DNA from: Rhytidiadelphus loreus
Taxonomy: Eukaryota; Streptophyta; Bryopsida; Hypnales; Hylocomiaceae
Direction: 5' to 3'
Assembly: GCA_947034895.1 (NCBI GenBank)
Contig: OX344764.1
Span: 59,253,348 to 59,317,347, forward strand
DNA length: 64,000 nucleotides
The notes below the pieces were generated by a model. It worked only from the letters and a program-made list of their open reading frames with translations, made no database searches and was not told the DNA's origin. How positions within the stretch are numbered: position 1 is the stretch's first letter; each line of letters starts with the position of its first letter. The translations under genes and the position numbers were made by a program. Shown here piece by piece: positions 1-10,960 of the stretch.

Positions 1-310
1 AGGGAGCTCTTCATCGCTTGAGTCGAAGACAAGTCTTTCTAAATCTGCACATCAAAAATGGGCGGCAATGCCGCAATGCCCACGTTAAACTACTTCCAAA
101 CCTTATCGTGTAGTCGTGTACACCAAATTTCTGAAATTTTCTAGCTACATCGCTCAAAATGGAGCCGCTGCTTGGACCACTCCGCGTAGAGCAAAACTGC
201 GCTCATCCAACCTTGTGGACAATTGAGGAATACATTCCGCTACCAGCTTGGTCCTTCAATTCCTACCGGAAACCCTAAACCTAGAGCCAAGGTGAAGGCT
301 AACATATTAC

Positions 311-623
311 CTGCGACAGCCGTCCCCTTGGTGGATTGTTGCTGCGCATGGGAACAAGCTATTGCAAGATTCATCATACCTTTGGCGATGGCCTCGTCAT
401 TGGACTCCGTGGCCTCGGAGGAAGAATCGCGTCCACTATTCATCTGGAGCTCCGTGTTCGCTCCTTTGCCGCCACCACTCGGACTGCGCTTCTTCCCTTC
501 AGTACGTCCTCGAAGGCCCCGCCGCCTCAATGTTGGATCTCGCGATGCACGTGCCTTTTTTTCCCTCACCACAACGCTTCTCTTCTTCTCTTTTTCTACG
601 GCTGCTTCACTGGTGTTGCCAAC
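311..623 (-). CDS. possible internal exon of a CACTA accessory gene
   Basis: On the minus strand a stretch of about 104 codons is open between a good acceptor (pyrimidine run ending in actactgaag before 623) and a good donor (gtcgcag then gtaatatg after 311). The encoded peptide is hydrophilic and low in complexity: a basic Lys/Arg-rich first half (KEKKRS, RRRGLRGR) followed by a Ser/Glu-rich part. I do not recognise a domain. CACTA elements often carry a second, poorly conserved gene (TnpA-type), which could explain it, but its opposite orientation to the transposase is unusual. The rest of the gene could not be followed, and the plus strand is also open here, so this could be chance. Confidence 0.28.
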
Positions 624-3033
624 CTTCAGTAGTGAGAAAAAAAAAACAATAGTACAGGAGCAAAGCAAAGGAACTAAGTGGCGTAAAGAATGAGAAGCTG
701 ACTACAATGCGCATGCATTCATCAACTTACAGTACGCTAGACTCGTGAAGACAATGGAAGACAAGAGAAGGGTTCTAGGGTTTCTAGTGGCCATCATGCT
801 AAAGTTGGAAGGCCATGTCAAGTTCCACGTGGCCGTCAAACATGAGGATGTGAGCAGCGGTCTCCAACATCCATGCTGCGACTACGTTGATGCTTCCCTA
901 TGACTATGCGATGACTGAACAGCAGTTGCAGAAGTCGCGTGACTACTTAGGAATGACTTACACATGACTTCAAAGCAACTACAGAGTAACTTGTTTTGAA
1001 AAGCGAGCCCAAATTAATGAGATGTCGGCGCAAAACCCTAGAGCGCCGCCAATTTGGAGATTTCTAACTACATTAACCACAATTTTACAAAAAAGAAGAG
1101 GCCGACAAGACATTGTTCACGGTGCGTGTAGTTATGTGGAAAGGCTTAAAATGCTATAGGGGTGCAACGACATATGCAAAGTAGAGCCACTGGTAGGAAC
1201 ACGGTACACAATCAGAGCACATTGCTTCTAAAATTGCATGCGTGTTAAACTTTGTGTGTAGGAGCAAGAACAAAGACGAGTAACTCACTACTTTGCTTTG
1301 GCGAGATAAACTGGCTCTAACGCGACTTCCAGATCTGCCTTATTCCTGTCCCGTAGGAGCTCATACTGCGTCTTTGGGTGAGGCGGGCTGTCTGGAGCGG
1401 AGTCCATGCTGCTTCGATTGAATTCAATGGTTAGAGCAAGTTAGGCTTCTACTTTCTAAGTAGCTGCATCACTCTTCATATGCTCCTTCCTCTCCAACGT
1501 CTCTAACTATGGATTCCAACACTAGCATGCAAGAGTCGAGCTCCAACGTCAAGTAGCCCAAGGAAGCCAATCAAACAGCAAACATTGGAATTAGTTAAAG
1601 CAAGACAAAAGTGGCCTAAGGTGAGCCTCTTCCCTTATTTGTACATAGAAGTGGGCTGGAGAGGGAAGTGGGCATGATGAGGGAGGTGGGATTTGGCGGC
1701 TAGACATTAATATCTACATCCAGATGGGCATTACTTCAACCTTCCTGACAACTTAACAACTTAGACTCTTCTAATCTGCAATTAGGCCAATGTTTAGTGC
1801 AGTACCTTCAATGGCACTATTGTTAAGCTTAGTCATGATTGTTCTCACTAATTTATACATCACCATTTGGTCATACATTAATTAATGTCCCTATCTTTTG
1901 AAAGCGCTCTTCATACTAGAAGGCAAGTCTATGCAAACGACAGTCTTGAGTGTTCACGGTTGTTACTGCCACACATCTTCCCTTAGTCATATTAAAGTCA
2001 GCATTTGCACTTCGCAACTGTTGTGTAACTTCTAGAAGTCATAGTGCACATTCGTGACTCACCAATGACTAAAGATCAACTTATCGATGACTGAGTAGTT
2101 TAGAGAGAGCCTTCTAAATCGAAAGAATTGAATATAGATCTATCACTTGGAAACCTAAGCTGTAGAGCTAGTTCCCATAAATCAATTCCTACCTTACTCT
2201 CAGTTTTTTAATAGAACTTTGGTTGGCCACGTAGTTTAGGGGTGATTGATTCCACAAGAGCCTTTTTTTTTTTTTAAAGTGCTGCACATAATTAGAAAAA
2301 TATACTTGGTATAAACTGTGTATTCCAAAAAGATCAAGTATAGCAACCGCATTTTTCTTCATTAGTGCCAATTGGTCCATTGTATTGGACATATTGATCA
2401 ATACTTGTGTTGGATTTGCGTAGGGTATTGGTCCGTTGTTATATTAGTGAATGTCTGTAGTCGTTGGTTGAATTGTTTTAGTTTCATCTTTAATGAAAAA
2501 GAGAAGTTATGTCCTTTGAAATTTTCCCTATTCATGATGAGTTTTGAAAACTGGATGCATAGTCTTCAGAGACTCGCTCCATACTTGTGGTACAATCATG
2601 GGAACAACCCAAAATGCTTTTCTAATGATATAGGGACTCCAATAAACCTTGCCCCTGTATAAAACTGAAAGCTTTAATTCCTTTGAAACACATTTTTTTG
2701 TTCTTCTCTTCCACTTCGCAATTAGATGTGGTTGGCAGATAGAACATTTCCCTAAACATATCTAAGTCCCTCAATACTAATTGTAGTCATGCTACTGTCA
2801 CGGGTAAGTAATGTGAGACATACGCCAGTCATGTAGAATTTATGAAAGACTTACCGTAGTCATTCAAAAGTTACGGGGTCCAGTCACTCAGTCATTTTGA
2901 AGTTGAGGTGATGTCGTTGTGCAATCATCTTTATTGATAATCCTATACAATCTTGCGTGAGTTCTGTTCTAATGTGAACTCATCTACTAATTGCAGTGGA
3001 TAAGCATTTGAGGAGTTTGAACTCAAGAATACC
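624..3033. other. noncoding part of the CACTA element
   Basis: No convincing gene is seen over these 2.4 kb. The sequence contains clusters of AGTCAT/AGTCAC/ATGACT words, for example at about 860-990, 1980-2100 and 2780-2900. These suit subterminal or regulatory repeats of the CACTA element. The 5' untranslated region of the transposase gene probably lies in the last few hundred bases. Confidence 0.5.
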
Positions 3034-6000
3034 ATGATCCCTACTAGATTGCCCCTCTCTGATTCACATAGGCAGCGACTACGCGACGACCGTCTCTGGA
3101 TTAGAGAGCACCAGAGGGCTGTAGAGTCTAATGTGAAGAAACTGCACTGTCCATGTACTAAATGTAGGGGGCGTAAGAGGTTACTTGTACGCAACGTGAG
3201 GGACCACCTAATTAGAAATGGTAGACATCCCGATTGTAGGATTTGGAGAGGACCGGGCACCCGTGATTCTTCTAATGAAGAGTGGCAACAACAGTTTTGG
3301 GAAACAGAGGAAGAAATCACGATGGGAGCACATGCCAGAGAAGCTATCGAAGTTGATGCCGATGTTCATACTCTTAGAATGCTACAGCAAGCATCAATTG
3401 AAGGAGAGTATGGAGAATCTTCAGTAGAGAGAATTCGCCAAGAAGTCACTGATGCTTTTGAGATTGGAGACTCCATCCATGATGGAATTATGGAATCAGA
3501 ACCCGAAGAAGGTACTCAGGCTGAAGAATGTCGAGACGCATCAACTCCTGACAACAGTACTATGAATGAAGGCGACGAGGGCTCCCACTTTGATGATACA
3601 GTGCTTGAAGGTTCCATGGAAGTATTGTATAGTGGAGCACGGGCCAGCAAGTTGGCAGCCACGGTGTTGCTCATGAATCTTTGCATTGTTCATGGAGTGA
3701 GCAATCATTGTGCAAATGAGCTATTTAGCCTCTTACACCTCCATATTTTGCCAAAAGAAAATACCTTGCCCAAAACACACCATGCTGCAAAAACCCTCAC
3801 CGCAAAATTAGGCTTGACTTACAACACGATCCATGCGTGTGAGAAAGGATGTGTCCTCTTCCGTGGACAATTTGAGAATGCACTACGTTGCCCTAAATGT
3901 GGTGGGCATAGATATCGAGATGAGAATCGGCGAGCTGTACCCCTAAAGGTGCTTCGACACTTTCCAATTATTCCACGCCTTCAGAGAATGTATCGGAGTC
4001 CTGCAATCTCGAAGTTGATGGTCTGGCATGCTGAGAATCGAAGTGATCAAAATGGAGGAGATGGACTTGTGAGACCCCCGTGCGACTCCAAGGCTTGGCA
4101 GCACTTCCATGAAAATGTGGATCCTATGTTTGCAGATGATCCTCGAAATGTTCACTTTGCCCTTGCAGCGGATGGAGTCAATCCTTTCAAGCAAAACCGC
4201 TCTTCATGGTCTACATGGCCAGTGCTCCTACTCAATTACAATCTGCCTCCAAGGTTGAGTACAAAAAAGTTTTTTGTCATGTTGGCTTTGTTAATTCCTG
4301 GTCGAGAGTCTGTGACATCTGATGTCTTTGACGTGTACTTGGAGCCTCTTGTAGAGGAGTTGCTGGAGTTATGGGATGGAGTTCCCGCTTATGACATCAG
4401 ACGGGATCTTGGTTGTAGGGCATTCCAAATGCGTGCCATGTTGTTGTGGACCATTCACGACTTCCCGGGCTATGGCACGGTGGGAGGATTCTCTCATCAA
4501 GGCTACGCAGCATGTCCATGGTGTGGTGTGGACTTAGGTGCTGAGCACTCCATAGAGCTTGGAAAACAAATATATACAGGTACCCGACGTTGGTTGCCCG
4601 AAAATCATCCTTACAGGTCAGCAGACATGAAAGACCACTTCAACGGCGCCATTGAAGAGCGCCCAAAACCTCGGGTTGTTACCGTCGAGGACCAAATGCA
4701 ACATGCAGCAAACTGTGAAGCATGGAGATTGGCTGGGAATAGAGACGGCTTAGGCGGGGACCCATCGAAAGTGCATGGCGTAAAGCGTTTGAGCATTTTA
4801 AACCGACTTCCTTACTGGAAGGTGAGGAAAAGACTCTGTCCCCTAGACATTTTAAAATAACTTCTACACAACTGTCATGCTACTGCAAAGTCGTGTAGTA
4901 GTTATTTTGTAGTTATTTTGTAGTTATTTTGTAGTTGCTACAAAATAAATCCTTACTCCAACATGACTGCTTGTCCTATCGAAGTTGTTTTCGGGAGTCA
5001 CATAAAAGTGGATCTTCTATAAATTGGAAATCATAATGTCATTGAAGTCATTGTGGTTCATCAAGTCCTGAAGATAAAACATTCTAGTATCTGTCCCTTC
5101 TACAATTGGTCGTGAAATGAATGATTCCGTGTAGAAACTGACCTCGTTGTTATGGTGACCTATCGCTTTGCAGGCTCTACTCATTCGCTACACACTTGAT
5201 GTCATGCATTGTGAAATGAACCTTGCAAAGAATTTTCTAAAAACCATCACAGGTAAGAAAGACACTGTGAAGGTTAGGAGGGACTTACAAAGGCGAAATG
5301 TAAGAAGGCATTTGTGGCTAATTCCAAACCCACGCAAGCCGGGGAAGATGCTTAAGCCACGAGCCTCATATGTTTTACTAGAAGATAAGTTCGATAAGTT
5401 TGCTATTTGCTTGGAGTCCCTGAAAACGCTAAGTGGATACTGTTCTGACTTGGGGAAATGCATTCGAAAGAAAAACTTTGGGGGGCTGAAGTCCCACGAC
5501 TATCATGTTCTAATGCAGCAAGCGTTGCCATTAGCACTTCGCGGACTCATGCAGCCCGGTCCCCGAATGGCTGTCATGAGAATGTACAAAGTCTTTCGAC
5601 GCCTTTGTACAAAAGTTTACAATCCAGCGGACTTCCCGTCACTAGAGGCGGATGTGGCAGAAAGCATGGCACTATTGGAGATAGAATTCCCACCTTTTTT
5701 TGACATCATGACACATCTTCCCTATCACCTTGCAAAGGAAGTTGACTTGTGTGGCCCAGTAAGTGCACGATGGATGTATCCAGTGGAGCGTTACATGAAG
5801 GTCCTTAAGAACCACGTTCGCAACATGGCAAGACCCGAAGCATGTATGGCAGAAGGATACTTGAAAGACGAGTGCATTGGCTTTATCACAGAGCACCTCC
5901 ACAAATTTGAAGCTACGCAAAGACGTGTATGGGATGAAGATGAAGAATATGGTGACGCAGAGGAGGTGTTGCAAGGCGCAGGGAAGACATACGTGATGAG

Positions 6001-7137
6001 CTCAGAGCTTCGAGATATAGCCCACCACTATGTGCTCACTAATGTCTCAATCATGCAGGATTTGTATGAGTAAGTGACTTTACTTGCGCTTTTTCTAAAA
6101 TCTTGTACAATATATCAACATTGCCTAAGTGATCACCTTTCCCGTGCATTTATTTTGAATGAATTTCTCTTTGAGCGCTTTGTAGTCACGTAGGAGATGA
6201 GGCGTAGTCATGTCTACATCCTAGATACAACATATTACTTTAACGCGACTTAGATTTGAGTACCTACAGTCACGTGGGAGTCACCAAAGTAGTCGCGAAA
6301 AAATATTGTTGTCATGAAGGTGTGATTTTGAAGTACATGATTTTGTGGACCCTCTACCCATATTTGTTCTTCCACGATGATTCACAATGTAATTGATGTG
6401 CACACAGGAAGTGGAAGACTGAGTGTCAAGCAAATCCATCTAGCCTGACACTAGCAGAGTGGATTCAAAGCATTGTGCGTGATTCTGAAATGGACTTGAA
6501 TAACGTGGATGACATGGACCGCTTCCTATTGAGTAGGAAGCCATCGCAGCGTGCAACCCGGTACACCCGGATCGCAGTGTTTGGTAACCACTTCCGGGTG
6601 GAAGACGAGACCACGTCACGATTGAAAAGCTACAATTCAGGGGTTGCATCCATGTTTGAAATGCCGTCGGAAAGTGCCTCCGATTTGTCACTGAACTATG
6701 TAGGAGTCTTAAAGGATATACTACAATTGGATTATGGAGCACTTCATACACAGATCATTCTCTTGCGTTGTGAGTGGATGAAGCATGAAGATAGTAGAGG
6801 AAACCCAACGTATACCAGAGACGAGTCTGGATTTCTTCTAGTGAACTTTCGGCACAAAATGCCTTCCATGGCAGAGCCTTTCATATTTCCAAGCCAAGCC
6901 ACGCAAGTTTTCTTCTCAGATGTAGTATCAAAACCTGGATGGAAGGTTGTTCTACGCAAAGAAGCAAGAGCCAAGCGAGAAGTAGTGGATACCACAGACG
7001 CCTTCATTAGTACGACAGTAGAGACCGCATGTTTGACTGCTCCTAGCAGATTGCCAATTCCAACCGGGAATGTGAATATAGTTGGAGCAATCGAGTTGTC
7101 TGTAGAAGAGAACTTACTAGCACAAGAAGCATATTAG
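3034..7137 (+). CDS. Tnp2-family CACTA transposase, three exons, apparently intact
   Basis: The gene encodes the DNA-cleaving transposase of the CACTA element. The model is join(3034-4821, 5174-6069, 6408-7137), 1137 codons without a stop. Donors are aag/gtgagg and tga/gtaagt; acceptors are tttgcag and cacacag. Phases match at both junctions, giving LPYWK-ALLIRYTLDVMH, a typical Tnp2 sequence. Residues 1-75 look like the transposase-associated N-terminal domain (CPCTKC, then DHLIRNG). About 280-640 is the Tnp2 core (CPKCGG, WHAENRS, DPRNVHFALAADGVNPF, LLWTIHDFPGYG). About 780-840 matches DUF4218 (LPYHLAKEVDLCGPVSARWM, YPVERYMKVLK), and about 1000-1070 matches DUF4216. The start at 3034 is the first ATG before the N-terminal domain. 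The complete frame suggests recent activity, unlike other transposon genes here. I did not assign catalytic acidic residues. Confidence 0.85.
4897..4936. repeat. 11-bp tandem repeat in transposase intron 1
   Basis: Three to four head-to-tail copies of tagttattttg lie in the first transposase intron. They are a variant of the TAGTCATTTT words scattered through the element. Confidence 0.7.
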
Positions 7138-8738
7138 GGTTAATTAACCAACTTCCACTCTAAGTCCATTGTCTGTACTTGTTTATTGGGTTTGTAGTCT
7201 GTGTAAGGAAAGTATACCAAGACCTTTACACAAGTTGTATTGAAATTCCCAAGTTGAATGGTAGGGCTTTTGTCGCCAAAACAATAGCCAGGTATGTAGA
7301 ATTCTGTCAAATATTTGTGCGTAGTCATTTTGAAGTCGGTCCAAGTTATTCTAACTTAGTCATTTTCAAGTCATACTGTAGTTGCATTTCAATCATTCTG
7401 TAGTCGCATTTTAGTCATTCTATAGTGCTTTCTGAAAATGGTACTTTGCTATTGTCAACAATACCATTCCACGCCTTTCAGTGTAGTTGCTATGTCTCCT
7501 AATAATGCAAAGATGAATCATATATTAGTGTCCAAGAACATTGTGAAGACAATGTTGTATATGGATTTCCCTTAAAGCTAGTGGTAGGAACACAACTAAA
7601 TCCTACAGCACACCATGGGAAATATAGAAATGTAAAAGAAGAAGGCAAAAGATGAAAATACAGTGTATCGTGTTCTGTCATTTTTGGAAACCATTGTAAA
7701 ATTAGGAAGATGATAAAAGATTTGAAAACTAACTAAAGACGAACCGGAAGAAATTAATGAGATGAAGACAACGAACCAGCAATACATGATGCCATAGTCT
7801 GGAGGAAACAAATTTTCAATTTAAAAAAAAATAGAGAATATAAATTATAAAAGAGTCCGCCATTAGGTTGCAATGTTTATCTCCAAAAAAAATATAGAAA
7901 ATTCCAAGCAACAATAAAAAAAAATTAGAAACATTTGGAATATAACAAAAAAATTACATTAATTTATGAGGTGGGCCACAATTTTTCAAGCAACAATATG
8001 CAGAAATGATAAACATTCACAATATAAATAAGGTTCAAAAGAAAAAAAATTAGAAGTTAAAAAAAAGACTAGAAATTCCAAGATTAAAAAATGAAAAAAA
8101 TGGGAATATAAAAAAACCCGGAAATTCTACCCGCAAGCGACAATATAAAAATATGAAAGACACTTACAAAAATTAAATGGTCCTAACGAAATAGTTAATT
8201 TTTTATTTTAAAAGGTTTCACTCATGAAAGTGAACTAAGCCAAGTAGATCGGGATTTTTAAATCAAAACAACAACAATAAAAAAAAAGCAGAAAAAAAAA
8301 TTAGGAAAAAAATACCGAAATAAATAAAGAACACTTGAACTATTGAAAACGTAAAGAAAAAGACAAACTCCGCCAAAAGGTAAAAGATGAAAGAATTTCC
8401 GAATGACGTCTCACACTGAAGTGACATTGGAGTCATTTACAAGTGGCTCTACAGTGAAGCAGAGTCACAACAAGTGACTTTGGTATTACTGGGTCCATCC
8501 TAGTAGAGACGACTATGTCCACGTCAGATGTTTGACAGTCCTGTGAACGATAACTTTTGGATGAAACCTGAACTTCGGGGGACTCCTCATCCGCTAGTCG
8601 CATTGCCAACTACAAGACTACTCCAATGCTCTGCACCACTTCGCAATGGTGCAATTACAGAGCCACAGTCATCGTGTAGTCATTTCGGACATGCAGTCAT
8701 ACTTCTCCAATCACATATGTACCCATTTTCTTGTAGTG
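7138..8738. other. 3' noncoding region and right end of the CACTA element
   Basis: The stretch is AT-rich with many A-tracts at 7800-8340 and holds no gene. Words of the type tagtcattttgaagtc cluster at 7310-7430, and again between 8400 and 8700 next to the terminus. This is the expected place for subterminal transposase-binding repeats. The terminal inverted repeat occupies 8722-8738. Confidence 0.6.
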
Positions 8739-10115
8739 CATGGTCATACCATTGGAGGCAATTGGATGAGTAGAGAGACCCGCACTGACTGCCTCATATC
8801 ATGTCATGCAGCTGTTAATTATGTTAGAATGATGAGAAATAATTATCCTCATTTGCCATGCCCATTAAGTAATATTGGTTCAGATTGTTGTGAGGATTTT
8901 TTTTCCCTTCTTGGGCAACAAGTGAAGAACAAACACTCATTTTCAGTTGGAGAAGCTATTGAAAGATGCTCTCTCATTGGTAGAACTGAACAAATCAAAT
9001 ATTTTGATGATGGAATATCATTTGTTCAATCTCGGTGGAGGAAGAATATTTGGTGGTTATCAAATGCTCAAGTAGCAGGTTCTAACTTGTGTGATTATGT
9101 TTTAGTGACTGATGAAAATCTTGAAAAGGCTTGGTGTGAGGGCATTGTCATGGCACAGAATAGGGCTGAGAGGGCTGCCATGAAGGAAATACTCCAAACA
9201 TCAGGGAAATGGACTAACCCTTGTCCTCCTTCTTTTAGTCATGAGTCATTAGCTTCTAATTCACATGAAAACTGTACTGAAAAAATTAGCAATGATATTA
9301 TTGATGATGGACCTCTTAGAGAAGCCACAATAGTTTTACAATCAACATTGTTGCATGTTGAGCAAAGAAATGGTTTAGATAATAGGATGTTGAGTGAAGG
9401 TTCAAAAAACATTTCAAAACACTCTTCTACTATTGAAGTACCAGGTAAAGGTCAAGTATATAAAATGAGATTAATTTCTGAATTGAACATACACTCTCTT
9501 GAGAAGTTGCCCTTAGATAGGTTGAGGCGTGTAAAGTATAAAACTACAGATTTAGATGCTTATGTGCATGATGATTAAGTACATATTGGATTGTTTGATG
9601 ATGTAGGACTTTTGTTTGAAGAAGGGAAAGGGAAGTTGGTATGGCATATTGGTAGGGTGCAAAAAATAGTCAAGGCTGTTGGAGAAAAAGGAGCTCTAGT
9701 GGATTATGTATGAAATGTTTCACTTTCTGATGAGAAAATCAGTATCTTGCCTAAGTACTACAAGCACATTGCAAGATTGCAGTATACATATGGAGGTTAT
9801 GAAAGAGCTGAATGTGACTTTATTGGTTTGGAGAGTGTTGTATGCCTTGTCACAGTAGTCATTGATGCAGATAATGATGTTTATACATTGGCTGTAGAGG
9901 ATCGTGATGCATTGGACAAATATGTAGATTGTGAGATGAAGCGTAGAGTCTCATGTAGTGAAGTTAGAAGTAGGGAGGAGTGTGCTACATCTGTAATTGC
10001 TACACCTCCTCCCAAAAGAGGGAGACCTCGAAAGGACCTTGTAGTATTAGCAAATACTACTATGACATCTACTTCTAATACTCCCATTAGGCGCTCTACA
10101 AGATTAACAAAATAG
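8739..10115 (+). pseudogene. decayed transposase-like gene (GSDCCEDFFSLLG type) with C-terminal AT-hook
   Basis: A single frame runs from the CACTA end to the stop at 10113-10115, broken by an in-frame TAA (9576-9578) and a TGA (near 9711). The peptide begins HGHTIGGNWMSRETRTDC and includes GSDCCEDFFSLLGQQVKNKH, a motif I associate with transposase-like proteins of eukaryotic DNA transposons, where the conserved acidic residues lie near the C-terminus. The last part carries a canonical AT-hook core (KRGRPRK), a minor-groove DNA-binding motif. The N-terminal part is missing because the CACTA element ends exactly in this frame at 8738. Codon use is AT-rich compared with the CACTA gene, suggesting an older resident. 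The superfamily is not certain. Confidence 0.6.
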
Positions 10116-10960
10116 CTCTTTCAAATTTTCTTCATATACACTAAGAAGATTTTTTTATAATAAATATGCAACCTAGAATTTTTTGTAGCTATTTTATTTA
10201 ATTTTGTCTTCATCCAACATTTTGGTCATTTTAATTCTATTTTATTTTTACAAAAGCCATCCTTTAAGCTGTTTTAATGCCGATGACCCCTGCATATAAT
10301 ATGGGAGTTGCGTACCCGGGTGTTTGTTTTCATAAAAACGAGGAGTTTTAAAAAAAAAACGGATCACAAAATATGCTATTTTAGTGTATTTTGGGAAGTA
10401 GTTGCTCCTTGCTCTAAATCTGAAATTTCTCCACAAAAATGATGTTTTTTGAGTGTGAGCCCAACTAACAAAATGAAGGTCATCTACTCTAATTTCTACT
10501 CCAATTTCAATTTTGGAAAATTTTATAGTATTAAATATTTGATTGCAATTTGAATTTTGTATGTATTTTCAATGTCTATTGAATTCTAATTATAGAATGA
10601 CATGGAAATTGAGTTTACACTAAAATATTTGTCATTGTAATGTACACACATGGTGAAGTTTTCAGATTTGTTGAAATAATTGTCTATTTGATGTGATTTT
10701 TCTTCACTTTATCTTCAAAAATTCTCAAAAAAATCAATTTTCCACAAAAAAATTTAAATTTTTTGTGAAGTAATGAAGACATGTAATTTCATCTCTGAAA
10801 AATAAATATAATTTTTTTCATACATATCTAATTGCAAAATGGAAACAAACTAAGTAACGGGCAGTGAGGCTTGAAATCATTGGTGATGGGTCCATCATTT
10901 AGGGGTTAATGAGTCTCTCGCAAGCACTCGCATTAGGCTTGCGCACATGAGGCAAACCAG
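10116..10960. other. AT-rich intergenic DNA
   Basis: No open frame of note, no repeat structure and no RNA gene was recognised. The base composition changes sharply to GC-richer DNA near 10,900, the upstream side of the kinase locus. Confidence 0.5.

Larger units (their letters stand above)
1..8738 (+). mobile_element. CACTA (En/Spm-like) DNA transposon, left end outside window
   Basis: The right terminus at 8722-8738 reads cccattttcttgtagtg, the reverse complement of a CACTACAAGAAAA-type CACTA end. The element carries a Tnp2-family transposase gene on the + strand at 3034-7137. No matching left terminus occurs in the window, so the element begins upstream of base 1 and the 3-bp target duplication cannot be checked (the base triplet after the end is cat). 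Noncoding parts, including both introns, are rich in AGTCAT/AGTCAC/AGTCGC words, which resemble the subterminal transposase-binding repeats of CACTA elements. The element ends inside the coding sequence of another transposase, so the boundary at 8738 is supported from both sides. Confidence 0.8.

Noticed and set aside
223..693. 156-residue plus-strand ORF
   Set aside because: Low-complexity translation without domain features; the opposite strand has better splice signals.
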